Origin: VRUE01 sp963716735 | Lineage (GTDB): Bacteria; Actinomycetota; Thermoleophilia; Solirubrobacterales; 70-9 | NCBI GenBank assembly: GCA_963716735.1 | Contig: OY970321.1 | Coordinates: 1 to 64,000 of the forward strand | Direction of reading: 5' to 3' | Length of the DNA stretch: 64,000 bases | Notes under the pieces: model-generated | Told to the model about the DNA's origin: nothing | What the model saw: only the letters and a program-made list of their open reading frames with translations | Databases searched by the model: none | Program-made: the position numbers and the translations under genes | In this document: one piece after another, positions 32,704-43,370 of the stretch | Layout: each line of letters starts with the position of its first letter | How positions within the stretch are numbered: position 1 is the stretch's first letter

Positions 32704-34872
32704 GTGGCAACCTCGCGCAGGTTGAAGACACTGCTGATCGACAACTACGACTCCTTCACCTACAACCTCTTCCAACTGCTGGCGGAGGCGAACGGCGAGG
32801 AGCCGCTGGTCGTCCGCAACGACGAGGCGAGCTGGGCGGAGCTGGCGCGGCTCGAGTTCGACAACCTTGTCATCTCACCGGGGCCGGGAAGGCCCGACCG
32901 GGTCGCCGACTTCGGTGTCTGCGACGAGGCCATTCGCCGATCGACGGTGCCGCTCCTCGGGGTCTGCCTCGGTCATCAGGGTCTTGCTTTGCTGCATGGA
33001 GCCGCGGTTGTGCCCGCCCCGGGCCCGGTGCATGGCCGCCTCAGCGCCGTCCTCCACGACGACTCACGGCTCTTCGCCGGCATCCCGCGCGAGTTCCAGG
33101 CGGTCCGCTATCACTCGCTCTGCGTCGAGCAGCCGCTGCCGTCCGAGCTGCGGGGGATCGCCTGGACAAGCGATGGGGTGCTGATGGCGGTCGAGCATTG
33201 CGAGCGACCGCTCTGGGGCGTTCAATTCCACCCAGAGTCGGTCTGCGCGGAGCATGGGCGGCGGCTGCTGGAGAACTTTCGCGACCTGAGTGCATTGTGC
33301 CAGGGGCGACGGGGGCACCCTCGGCCGGACAAGTGCCGGTCCAGTGGGACCGGCACTTTGAGTATCCGCCCGTTCGAGGGTGCCCCCGTCGCCCCCCCAC
33401 GGAAGCTTCTGGTGGAGCGCCTTGACATGACGGTTGATCCCGAGCAGGCGTTTGTGAGCTTCTATGGGGAGAGCGAGAACGCGTTTTGGCTTGACAGCAG
33501 TCGTGTCGATGCAGGGGTTCGCTTCTCGTTCATGGGAGACGACAGCGGGCCTCTAGGAGCGACGATCACTTATGAAGTCGGCGCGGACGAGGTACGGGTC
33601 GAGCGTGACGGGGAGGTCGAGCTGCGGCGCGAATCGATCTTCGACTACCTGGCGAAGGAGTTGGCGCAATCCCGGCCCGACGGGCCGGAGCTTCCGTTCG
33701 AGTTCGATTGTGGCTTTGCCGGTTGGCTGGGCTATGAGCTGAAGGCGGAGTGCGGGGGGGACGCTGCGCATGAGTCGCCGCTTTCGGACGCCGCCTTCGT
33801 CTTCGCCGATCGGATGATCGCCTTCGATCATGTCGAGCGCCATACCTATCTGCTCTGCCTTGTCGAGCCCGGAGGTGAGCCGGAGGCGGATGCTTGGATC
33901 GAGACGACGGCGAGCCGGCTCGCGTCGCTGCCGCCGCTCGATGAGCTTTCGAGCCCCGCCAACAATTCTGTCGAGTTTCAGCTAGCTCGTCCCCGCGAGC
34001 GCTACCTCGATGAGATCGCTGAGTGCAAGCGGCTCTTGGCCGAGGGCGAGACCTACGAGGTTTGCTTGACCAACGCGGTCGTCGCCGACGCCAGTCCCAA
34101 GCCGCTCGATCTCTACCGCACCCTGCGCCGGGTCAATCCGGCGCCCTTCTCCTCCTTCGTCCGCTTCGGCGACACCGTGGTGCTCAGCTCCTCGCCCGAG
34201 CGCTTCCTGCGCGTCGGTCGCGACCACTGGGTCGAGGCGAAGCCGATCAAGGGGACGAGCCGGCGCGGCGATACGCCGGCCGAGGACGTCCGCCTCGCCG
34301 AGCGCCTGCGGGGCGACGAGAAGAACCGCGCGGAGAACCTGATGATCGCCGACCTGCTGCGCAACGATCTCGGCGCCGTCTGCGAGGTCGGCACCGTGCA
34401 CGTGCCCCACCTGATGCAGGTCGAGACCTACGAGACCGTGCACCAGCTCGTCTCCACCGTGCGCGGGCTGTTGCGCGAGGAGCTGGGGTCGGCGGATTGC
34501 GTTCGCGCCTGCTTTCCGCCCGGCTCGATGACCGGCGCCCCGAAGCGGCGCACGATGCAGATCATCGACGAGCTCGAGGGTGAAGCCCGGGGTGTCTACT
34601 CGGGGGCGATCGGGTACTTCGGCCTGGGCGGCGGCTGCGATCTCAGCGTCGCGATCAGGACGATCGTCAGCGACGGCGAGGAGCTGCGGGTCGGCGCCGG
34701 AGGCGCGATCGTGACCCAGTCCGACGCCGAGGACGAGTACGGGGAGATGTTGCTGAAGGCGAGCGCGCCGCTGCGGGCGATCGACCCTGGCGCGGGCGGG
34801 CGGCCGACTCTCCTGTCGGCGGTGAAGCCGACTACAGCCGGATCAGGTTCGCGGCGTCGATCTCCCGCGTGA
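32704..34872 (+). CDS. pabAB: Fused aminodeoxychorismate synthase (PabA-PabB)
   Basis: About 722 residues. The start is GTG 32704 or TTG 32722; either leaves an extremely short gap to the divergent pabC. The glutamine amidotransferase domain (about 1-195) has LLIDNYDSFTYNL, catalytic Cys in GVCLGHQG and His/Glu in HPESV. The chorismate-binding domain (about 240-700) has EAKPIKGTSRRGDTP, where PIKGT rather than PIAGT marks PabB rather than TrpE, then GSMTGAPKRRTMQIIDELE. It makes 4-amino-4-deoxychorismate for folate. The interdomain linker is encoded by a 93-base palindrome. The 3' end overlaps the convergent sugar dehydrogenase gene by 41 bases. Confidence 0.93.
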   Translation: MATSRRLKTLLIDNYDSFTYNLFQLLAEANGEEPLVVRNDEASWAELARLEFDNLVISPGPGRPDRVADFGVCDEAIRRSTVPLLGVCLGHQGLALLHGAAVVPAPGPVHGRLSAVLHDDSRLFAGIPREFQAVRYHSLCVEQPLPSELRGIAWTSDGVLMAVEHCERPLWGVQFHPESVCAEHGRRLLENFRDLSALCQGRRGHPRPDKCRSSGTGTLSIRPFEGAPVAPPRKLLVERLDMTVDPEQAFVSFYGESENAFWLDSSRVDAGVRFSFMGDDSGPLGATITYEVGADEVRVERDGEVELRRESIFDYLAKELAQSRPDGPELPFEFDCGFAGWLGYELKAECGGDAAHESPLSDAAFVFADRMIAFDHVERHTYLLCLVEPGGEPEADAWIETTASRLASLPPLDELSSPANNSVEFQLARPRERYLDEIAECKRLLAEGETYEVCLTNAVVADASPKPLDLYRTLRRVNPAPFSSFVRFGDTVVLSSSPERFLRVGRDHWVEAKPIKGTSRRGDTPAEDVRLAERLRGDEKNRAENLMIADLLRNDLGAVCEVGTVHVPHLMQVETYETVHQLVSTVRGLLREELGSADCVRACFPPGSMTGAPKRRTMQIIDELEGEARGVYSGAIGYFGLGGGCDLSVAIRTIVSDGEELRVGAGGAIVTQSDAEDEYGEMLLKASAPLRAIDPGAGGRPTLLSAVKPTTAGSGSRRRSPA
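33303..33395. repeat. 93-bp palindromic element in frame between PabA and PabB domains
   Basis: Bases 33303-33323 are the exact reverse complement of 33375-33395 (21 bp). The centre holds a second perfect stem of 12 bp (33331-33342 with 33347-33358) with loop AGTG. The length of 93 equals 31 codons, so the frame is kept. The encoded linker (GRRGHPRPDKCRSSGTG onward) is basic and looks unlike the flanking enzyme domains. Confidence 0.8.
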
Positions 34873-36082
34873 CGCCGCGGAAGTCGATCGTCAGCGGCAC
34901 CGTGGAGACAACCGCGCCGTAGTCGATCCCGGGGTGCACGGTGACGACCGCCGCCAGGTCCGCGGACGCAAGGGCCTCGTCCAGATCCACCGAGCGCAGG
35001 CCGAACTCGGCAAGCTCAGGCACGAATGGATCGTTGTAGGAGACGATCGCCCCCAGCTCGCGCAGCATGCCGACGATCTCCAGCGCCGGCGACTCGCGAA
35101 TGTCGCCGACCCCGCCCTTGTAGCTGACCCCCAGCACGAGGATGCGGGATCCCTTGACCGCCTTTTCGGCCTCGTTGAGGGCGCGGGCGATCCGGTCGAC
35201 GCAGTAGCCGGGCTGGGCGCGGTTGATTTTTCCCGCCAGCTCGATGAACTCGGGATAGAAGTCGTGCTCGCGGGCCTTGAAGGCGAGGTAGAAGGGGTCG
35301 ACCGGCAGGCAGTGACCGCCCATCCCGGGTCCGGGGTCGAAGCGCATGAAGCCGAAGGGCTTCGTGTCCGCCGCTGCGATCACCTCCCAGACGTCGATCC
35401 CGAGCCGGTCGCATAGCTGGGAGAGCTCGTTGACCAGGGCGATGTTGACCGAGCGGAAGATGTTCTCGAGCAGCTTCGCCAGCTCAGCCGCCTCCGGGGT
35501 CGAGAGGACGACGACCTTCTCGCAGACGAGCTCGTAGAGCTCGCGGGCGCGCTCGGCGCAGGCGGGCGTGACGCCCCCGACCAGCTTGGGGGTGGTGCGC
35601 ACGGTGTAGTCGGTGCGGCCGGGGTCGATCCGCTCGGGTGAGAAGGCGAGGTGGAAGTCGCTGCCGGCGGACAGGTTCGATCCCAGCTCCAGGATCGGCT
35701 GCAGGCGCTCACGCGTCGTCCCGGGGTAGGTCGTCGACTCCAGTACCACCACCTGACCCTGTTGCAGCACGCTCGACAGCGCCGCCGCCGACTCGGTCAG
35801 GTAGGTGAGGTCGGGTTCGCGCGAGTCGGTCAGCGGAGTCGGGACGCAGATGATCACCGCCTCGCAGGACCCGAGCTCGCCATAGCTCGGGGTTGCACGG
35901 AGGCGGTCGCCGAGTGGTTCGAGGCTGGCATCGGGGATGTCCTCGATGTAGCTACGCCCCGCGTTGAGCGCCTCGATCTTGCGGGCATCGGTATCGAGCC
36001 CGATGACCTCGTGTCCGGCCTCGGCGAAGGCAACGGCGAGGGGCAATCCGACATATCCGAGCCCGACGATCCCGATCTTCAT
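34832..36082 (-). CDS. Nucleotide-sugar dehydrogenase (UDP-glucose/UDP-GlcNAc/UDP-ManNAc type)
   Basis: 416 residues. The N-terminal NAD-binding GIVGLGYVGLPLAVAFAEAG, ESTTYPGTT and FSPERIDPG are followed by the catalytic Cys segment GMGGHCLPVDPFYLAFKA and the C-terminal LGVSYKGGVGDIRESPALEI. It oxidises a UDP-hexose(amine) C6 to the uronate with two NAD+. The FSPERIDPGR and PVDPFYL forms resemble the WecC/WbpA group more than plain UDP-glucose dehydrogenase; substrate assignment is tentative. It begins a run of surface-polysaccharide genes. Its 3' end overlaps pabAB by 41 bases in the convergent orientation. Confidence 0.9.
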   Translation of the reverse strand: MKIGIVGLGYVGLPLAVAFAEAGHEVIGLDTDARKIEALNAGRSYIEDIPDASLEPLGDRLRATPSYGELGSCEAVIICVPTPLTDSREPDLTYLTESAAALSSVLQQGQVVVLESTTYPGTTRERLQPILELGSNLSAGSDFHLAFSPERIDPGRTDYTVRTTPKLVGGVTPACAERARELYELVCEKVVVLSTPEAAELAKLLENIFRSVNIALVNELSQLCDRLGIDVWEVIAAADTKPFGFMRFDPGPGMGGHCLPVDPFYLAFKAREHDFYPEFIELAGKINRAQPGYCVDRIARALNEAEKAVKGSRILVLGVSYKGGVGDIRESPALEIVGMLRELGAIVSYNDPFVPELAEFGLRSVDLDEALASADLAAVVTVHPGIDYGAVVSTVPLTIDFRGVTREIDAANLIRL

Positions 36083-36128
36083 CGCGGGGAGTGTAGGTGG
36101 TCCGGTCCGGTGGGCCTGAGGCGAGTGC

Positions 36129-37619
36129 TCAGCCGAAGGGGGCGTGGCGGAAGTCGGGGATCGGCTTCATCGAGAATGCGAGCGAGTTCTGGCCTCGGTA
36201 GAGCGCTCGCGCGTAGCCGGTCTTGCCCCGTCCGTAGCGGGTCGGCGCGGTTCCCTTGAACATCCCCGCCTTGCCGGCTCGCACGGTGGCGACGTTGCGC
36301 CACTTGCTCCCTTCGAAGACCTGGATCGTGACCTTGCCCGCCGTGCTCTCCGGCGTCCGACCCCAGAAGAAGAGGCCCTTGCTCTTGGGGAAGGCGACGA
36401 AGGGGAAGCGGAAGGCATAGAGCACTTCCTTGGGCTGGTCTTGCTGTACGTCCTCGCCACTGTGGAAGTAGAGGCCCGACTCGAGCGTGTCGCTGTAGCT
36501 CTGGTTCGGCTGGTGGAGGCCGTCCCTGAGGCTGTACCAGAAGAAATGGCTGATCCCGGCGCTCCAGGCGGTGTAGAGCGCTTCCGAGGTCCAGTGGGTG
36601 AGGATGTCCATCGGCAGCCCACCCGGGTCCGGGGGCTGCGAGTCCCAGGAGAACTCGGTGATCCACAGCGGCGTGTGCTTGAACTGGCTGTTGATCCGGT
36701 CGGCCCGGTCGGCGGCCGTGAGCAGCGTCTGCAGCTTCGAGAGGTCGCCGAGCTCGACGTCGTTGGCGCCGCCTTCGTGCGTGGGCCCGCCGGTCGTGTA
36801 CGGCTGGATCGCGAAGATGTCGAAGTCGACGCCACCGCCGCAGTCTCCCTTCGTCGGACGCGGGTTCTTGCCGCCGGTCATGCAGAGGAGCGTGCGCGCG
36901 AAGCGCATCGGGCCGATCGTCCAGTTCTTGACGGCGATCGGGCCCAGGCCCGCCGCCAGCACCAGGTTCGACGGGTCCACCGTTTTCACCGCGCCGTAGA
37001 AGGAGTCGATCAGGGCGCGGTAGAGGCCGGGCGAAAGCGCCTGCCCCGCCGTGTCGTACTGGGGGAAGAAGAAGATGCTGAGGTTCGGCTCGTTGAGGCC
37101 CTGCCAGTAGCGCACGTGCGGCAGGTTGAGGAACCTGCCGCTGTAGCGCTGCGCGGCGGCGGTGGCAAAGGAGGCGAGCGCCGCCGGGTCCGGATCGCAG
37201 ATCGCGTCCGGCAGTGCCGGGGGCGTCTGGCAGCGCTGCGCCCAGCGCGGCGCTCCGTCGATCTGCAGCACCGGCACGAGGCCGGCGTGGATCGCCCGGG
37301 CCACGTCGATGTCAGCGTCCTGCCAGCGGTAGTTCGGGTCGGCTGGATCGCTTGGATTCCAGGTCGCGGGCTGGGCAGGTGGCGCCGTGTGTGGCCAGTC
37401 GAGCGGAATTCGCACGAACTTCGCTCCCGCCGCCTTGGTCCGGTCGAAGGCGACCTGCTCGTTGCTACCCGGGTTGGTGACGCCGGTGATCAGCGGTGCG
37501 GGCGTACTCGCGTCGGATGAATGCGGCACGAATGCGGACGCAACGACACAGCCGAGTAGGGCGAGCGCCCAGCGAAGGCCGGCGGGTACGTGCAGCGATT
37601 TTGCTCCTGCTGGGGTCAC
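36129..37619 (-). CDS. Secreted clan GH-A-like glycosidase
   Basis: 496 residues. The signal sequence (about 15-38, LRWALALLGCVVASAFV) is followed by a TIM-barrel: TKAAGAKFVRIPLDW, YWQGLNEPN with the acid/base Glu, and WITEFSWDSQ with the likely nucleophile Glu. These two Glu sites on strands 4 and 7 are the clan GH-A arrangement (GH5/GH39-like). A C-terminal beta domain of about 90 residues (KVTIQVFEGSKWRNVATVRAG) may bind sugar or wall. The substrate is unknown. Neighbouring genes are polysaccharide-related. Confidence 0.8.
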   Translation of the reverse strand: MTPAGAKSLHVPAGLRWALALLGCVVASAFVPHSSDASTPAPLITGVTNPGSNEQVAFDRTKAAGAKFVRIPLDWPHTAPPAQPATWNPSDPADPNYRWQDADIDVARAIHAGLVPVLQIDGAPRWAQRCQTPPALPDAICDPDPAALASFATAAAQRYSGRFLNLPHVRYWQGLNEPNLSIFFFPQYDTAGQALSPGLYRALIDSFYGAVKTVDPSNLVLAAGLGPIAVKNWTIGPMRFARTLLCMTGGKNPRPTKGDCGGGVDFDIFAIQPYTTGGPTHEGGANDVELGDLSKLQTLLTAADRADRINSQFKHTPLWITEFSWDSQPPDPGGLPMDILTHWTSEALYTAWSAGISHFFWYSLRDGLHQPNQSYSDTLESGLYFHSGEDVQQDQPKEVLYAFRFPFVAFPKSKGLFFWGRTPESTAGKVTIQVFEGSKWRNVATVRAGKAGMFKGTAPTRYGRGKTGYARALYRGQNSLAFSMKPIPDFRHAPFG

Positions 37620-37648
37620 GGAAAGACGGGGCGCCTCTGACGGGGCAC

Positions 37649-38257
37649 CTAATGAATCGGCCGCTTACGCCGGCGCAGGACGTATGCAACCGACCATGCG
37701 ATCGCGCTGAGCACGATCAGGGGGAGCAGCAGGCCCAACTGGCCCGAGTCCGAGGAGCCGGTCGCCTGTGCGAGCACCTCGCCCAGCCCCGACGAGCCGT
37801 CCGGAATCTCTTGCGAAGTCAAGGTCGCATCGCTCACGGAGGTACTCGACCCGCCATTGCCCGTTCCCCCGTTCGCCCCGCTCCCTCCGCCGGAGCCCGT
37901 GTCGTTCGTTCCCGGCTGCGAGGTGGAGGGATGCTTTCCTCCCGCACCTTCGCTCCTGACCGGGACGACGGCGACGGGCGCCGTTTCCGCCGCCACCTCA
38001 GCCACCGCTCGCCCTTCCGGCCCCTGTGCTTCGAGGCGATCGGCGTTGCGGCCGCCCAGGACCTTGCTCGGGGATTGGTGCTTGCCGTGGTGGGACGGGT
38101 CGGTCGCCTTGGGGCCACCGGCCGTCGGCACTGCCTCCGTGTACTGGGTGGCGGCCGAGTTGTTGGGAGGAATCAGATATTCGGCGTGGGCAGCGGTCGG
38201 AACCGCGAGGATCGCGATCGTCGCCAGCAGACTGAGTCCCGTCTTGAATGCCGTCAT
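37649..38257 (-). CDS. Exported low-complexity protein with C-terminal membrane anchor
   Basis: 202 residues. The signal peptide (MTAFKTGLSLLATIAILAVP, cut near AHAE) is followed by a disordered region rich in Gly, Ser, Thr and Pro (TGSGGGSGANGGTGNGGSST), then a C-terminal hydrophobic helix (LGLLLPLIVLSAIAWSVAYV) ending RRRKR. That is the layout of a wall-spanning surface protein, but no LPxTG motif is present. Function unknown. It lies 29 bases upstream of the glycosidase-like gene on the same strand. Confidence 0.7.
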   Translation of the reverse strand: MTAFKTGLSLLATIAILAVPTAAHAEYLIPPNNSAATQYTEAVPTAGGPKATDPSHHGKHQSPSKVLGGRNADRLEAQGPEGRAVAEVAAETAPVAVVPVRSEGAGGKHPSTSQPGTNDTGSGGGSGANGGTGNGGSSTSVSDATLTSQEIPDGSSGLGEVLAQATGSSDSGQLGLLLPLIVLSAIAWSVAYVLRRRKRPIH

Positions 38258-38337
38258 AGGTGGCTACGCCCGGGTTGTGGTCGCGATCTGGAGGGTGGCG
38301 CCGGACCGTCCGGACCGCGTTCGTAGCATAGAACCCG

Positions 38338-40290
38338 ATGGACTCGGCTTCGATGCGGCGCTCCGCGCCCCTGGAAAACGCCCGCGAGGTCGACTGGGCC
38401 GCGGTAGCCGTCTGGCTGCTCTGCTTCGGGCTGGTCGCCTATCTCGGCATCGAAGGGGGCGGCTACGACGCGCTGGTCCACGACCAGGTCGGCATCGCCG
38501 TCTGGTGGATCCTGCTCGCCACGGTTGTGGTCGGCGCGCTGCCGCGGCGGCGACCGGGCCGGCTCGCCTGGGTCGCCCTCGGCCTCTTCGCGGCGTTCAC
38601 GATCTGGACGGCGCTCAGTCTCGGCTGGACCGAGAGCACCGACAAGACCTCGGCCGACCTCGCCCGGGTGCTCGGTTACCTGGGGATATTCGCGATCGCC
38701 ATCCTCAGTCGCGGCCGCCGCGAATCGCAGCGGCTGATCGGCGCGGTTGCCGCCGGGATATCGCTCGTCTTCCTGATCGGGCTGCTCTCGCGGCTGCACC
38801 CGTCCTGGTTTCCCTCGGCGGGGCAGACGGGGATCATCCTCGAAGACCGCGAACGGCTCTCCTACCCGCTCGACTACTGGAACGGCCTGGCGGGACTGAT
38901 CGCGATCGGCCTTCCCCTGCTGCTGCAGATCGCCGCCGGCGCGAAGACGACCTTGATGCGGGCGTTGGCCGCCGCGGCGCTGCCGGCGGCGATGCTGACT
39001 CTCTTCCTGACCCTCTCGCGAGGGGGCATCGCGGCGGCGGTTCTCGCCGTCGTCCTCTTTCTCGTGCTCGCCTCCGACCGGTTGCCGAAGCTGGCGACCC
39101 TGCTCCTCACCGGCGCCGGCGGCGCGATCCTGGTCGCGGCGGCGAACAGTCGCGACGCCTTTCAGGAAGGGCTCGAAAACGAGGTTGCCAGGCAACAGGG
39201 CAGCGAGCTGCTCTGGATCGTGGTCGCGGTCTGCGTGGTCGTCGGCCTGATCCAGGCCGCGCTGTCTTCATCCGCGGTCGGCGAGCGCCGCCCGCGGTGG
39301 ACGCGGATATCGCGTGACCACTCGCTGACCGCGGCTATCGTCGCGGTGATGGTCGTGGTCGTCGCGGCGCTGCTCCTCGGCGCCCCCGGCCGCATCTCCG
39401 ATGGCTGGGACGAATTCAAGGAAGGCGGCGGGCCGGGCTCGGGCGCCGGGCGCCTGGGCAGCGTCTCTGGGCAGAGCCGGTACCAGCTGTGGAGTGCGGC
39501 GGTGCGGGAGAACGAGACCAAGCCGCTGACCGGGACCGGCTCGGGGACCTTCGAATTCTGGTGGGCGCGCGACGGCGACACCGACGAAACGGTGCGCGAC
39601 ACGCACTCCCTGTACCTGCAGACGCTGGGCGAGCTGGGGATCGTCGGATTTGCCTTGATCATGGCCTTCCTGGGCGCGATCGTCGTCGGCGGAATCCGCC
39701 GGCTGTTCGCTGCCTCGGCGCGGGACCGGCCGCTGTACGCCGCCGCCCTCGCCGGCTTCGCCGCGTTCTGCATCACTGCGGTATTCGATTGGATGTGGCA
39801 GCTGCCGGCGCTGCCGGTGGCAGCGCTCTTGCTCGGCTCGATCCTGGTCATGCCGGCACGTTCGGCCCCGGAGGAGGAGCGTCGCTCCGGTCTGTCGGTG
39901 CCACTGCGCGTGGCGGCGGCCGTCGTCGCCGCGATCGCGATCGTCACCATCGCGATCCCGCTCGCCACCACCGGCCTCGTCCGGCAGAGCGAAGCCGACG
40001 TCCGCGACGGCGACCTCGCCGGGGCGCTGAGCGCGGCTCGCAGTGCCGAGAACGTCCAGTCGGACGCCGCCGGGCCGCGGCTCCAGCAGGCGCTCGTCCT
40101 CGAGACGCAGCGTGACCTCCCGGCGGCCACCGAAGCCGCCCGCGCCGCCACCGAACGCGAGTCGACCAACTGGCGCACCTGGCTCGTGCTCTCGCGAATC
40201 GAGGCCGAGCGGGGGCTGGCCGCTGCTGCCGTTCGCGACTACCGGCGGGCGCGCTCGCTGAACCCCCGGGCGGCGCTCTTCCAGCGCTGA
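38338..40290 (+). CDS. O-antigen ligase/polymerase-like membrane protein with TPR tail
   Basis: 650 residues with about a dozen predicted transmembrane helices. The central exported loop contains GAGRLGSVSGQSRYQLWSA and ETKPLTGTGSGTFEFWW followed by DTHSLYLQTLGELGIVGF, the Wzy_C/WaaL signature. The cytosolic or extracellular C-terminal 120 residues form TPR-like helices (DGDLAGALSAARSAENVQ, DLPAATEAARAATERESTNW). Such proteins join or polymerise polysaccharide units on lipid carriers. This is consistent with the nucleotide-sugar dehydrogenase upstream and the glycosyltransferases near the window end. Confidence 0.85.
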   Translation: MDSASMRRSAPLENAREVDWAAVAVWLLCFGLVAYLGIEGGGYDALVHDQVGIAVWWILLATVVVGALPRRRPGRLAWVALGLFAAFTIWTALSLGWTESTDKTSADLARVLGYLGIFAIAILSRGRRESQRLIGAVAAGISLVFLIGLLSRLHPSWFPSAGQTGIILEDRERLSYPLDYWNGLAGLIAIGLPLLLQIAAGAKTTLMRALAAAALPAAMLTLFLTLSRGGIAAAVLAVVLFLVLASDRLPKLATLLLTGAGGAILVAAANSRDAFQEGLENEVARQQGSELLWIVVAVCVVVGLIQAALSSSAVGERRPRWTRISRDHSLTAAIVAVMVVVVAALLLGAPGRISDGWDEFKEGGGPGSGAGRLGSVSGQSRYQLWSAAVRENETKPLTGTGSGTFEFWWARDGDTDETVRDTHSLYLQTLGELGIVGFALIMAFLGAIVVGGIRRLFAASARDRPLYAAALAGFAAFCITAVFDWMWQLPALPVAALLLGSILVMPARSAPEEERRSGLSVPLRVAAAVVAAIAIVTIAIPLATTGLVRQSEADVRDGDLAGALSAARSAENVQSDAAGPRLQQALVLETQRDLPAATEAARAATERESTNWRTWLVLSRIEAERGLAAAAVRDYRRARSLNPRAALFQR

Positions 40291-40348
40291 GCAGAAGCCG
40301 CTTCCCGCCTTGAGATACTTCAGGCACGATCCATTCGAAGGGAGAGAG

Positions 40349-40651
40349 ATGAGTCTGCTGGGCCGGTTCGGCGCGCTTGCCGCGCTCGCTCTAGCTGTGT
40401 TCCTCGTCGCTGGTTGCGGGGGGACCAACCTGGATGCGAGCAAGATGGAGGATCAACTCCAAGCCAGCATCGAAAACACCCAGAAGGCGAAGGTGTCGTC
40501 GGTCGATTGCCCGTCCGGCGTCGCCGTCGAGCCGAAGACGACGTTCTCCTGCACCGTGCACCTTGCCGACGGGAGCACGGAAACCGCGACTGTGCTGATC
40601 CGGGACAAGGATGCCAATACCACGCTCCTCAAGCTCCAACCCGATAAGTAA
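40349..40651 (+). CDS. DUF4333-type lipoprotein
   Basis: 100 residues from ATG 40349 (GGGAGAGAG upstream). The lipoprotein signal MSLLGRFGALAALALAVF leads to lipobox LVAGC, so it is acylated and surface-anchored. The small domain with two further cysteines (VDCPSG, FSCTVH) matches the DUF4333 pattern known from actinobacterial lipoproteins. Function unknown. The next gene starts 10 bases after the stop, so it is probably co-transcribed with PEP carboxykinase, an odd pairing. Confidence 0.8.
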   Translation: MSLLGRFGALAALALAVFLVAGCGGTNLDASKMEDQLQASIENTQKAKVSSVDCPSGVAVEPKTTFSCTVHLADGSTETATVLIRDKDANTTLLKLQPDK

Positions 40652-40661
40652 AGTGCGCCGA

Positions 40662-42473
<1,812 letters not shown>

Positions 42474-42482
42474 GCGCGTCGG

Positions 42483-43361
42483 GTGGGGCGCCTTGGCGAT
42501 CTCAAAGTAGGGGCGGCGAGCGCGTCGATACGCGCGCTCGGCCGCGCCGCCGGCGGTCACTACGTCAACCTCGACTATCCGCCGACCGTCGAGAACGCTC
42601 CCCGCTACGGCCACGGGCACCCCTCGAACCCAACGCTGGACGGGCTGATCCGATCTCAAGCCTCCGGCTACGGCCGGGTGTTGGAGACGATCGCGGGCTA
42701 CGCGGATGAGCTGGCCCGGATCGAGGTGACGGCGTCGGACCCGCGCGAGCCCTCCTGGGTCAACGGGATGATCTCCGGCCTCGACGGGGCCTCGTTCTAC
42801 GGGTTGATGCGCGACCGACGGCCGTCCCTGTATCTAGAGATCGGCTCGGGCAACTCGACCAAGTTCGTCGCCCGCGCCCGCCGCGAGGGCGGCCTCGACA
42901 CGCGGATCGTCTCAATCGACCCGCACCCCCGTGCAGAGGTCGACGATCTCTGCGACGAGGTGATCCGCAAGCCGCTCGAGGCAGCCGATCTCACGGGATT
43001 TGCCGAGCTGAAGGCGGGGGACATCCTCTTCTTCGACGGTTCTCACCGGGTCTTCATGAACAGCGACGTCACGGTCTTCTTCCTCGACGTCCTGCCGGCG
43101 CTGCCCGCCGGCGTCCTGGTCGGCATCCACGACATCTACCTGCCCGACGATTACCCGGCGGACATCGCCGAGCGCTACTACTCCGAGCAGTACATGCTCG
43201 CCGCCTATCTGCTCGGTGGTGCCGACGTGGAGATCGTCCTGCCGGCCTGGTGGGCCAGCAACGACCCCGAGCTCGGCGGCAAGCTCGATGGCCTCTGGTC
43301 CCGCCCTGGCCTGGAGCAGGTCGACCGCCACGGCGTCTCCTTCTGGTTCACGGCGAAGTAG
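42483..43361 (+). CDS. SAM-dependent methyltransferase-like protein
   Basis: 292 residues from GTG 42483, only 9 bases after pckG. A class I methyltransferase fold (Methyltransf_24-like) is suggested by YLEIGSGNSTKFVARA (SAM-binding glycine loop), IVSIDPHPR (acidic loop), GDILFFDGSHR and GVLVGIHDIYLPDDYP. The N-terminal 90 residues are unassigned. Such proteins are frequent in polysaccharide clusters, where they methylate sugars, but the substrate is not known. The start is uncertain because no clear ribosome site precedes it; coupling to pckG is likely. Confidence 0.78.
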   Translation: MGRLGDLKVGAASASIRALGRAAGGHYVNLDYPPTVENAPRYGHGHPSNPTLDGLIRSQASGYGRVLETIAGYADELARIEVTASDPREPSWVNGMISGLDGASFYGLMRDRRPSLYLEIGSGNSTKFVARARREGGLDTRIVSIDPHPRAEVDDLCDEVIRKPLEAADLTGFAELKAGDILFFDGSHRVFMNSDVTVFFLDVLPALPAGVLVGIHDIYLPDDYPADIAERYYSEQYMLAAYLLGGADVEIVLPAWWASNDPELGGKLDGLWSRPGLEQVDRHGVSFWFTAK

Positions 43362-43370
43362 CTGTCGCGA

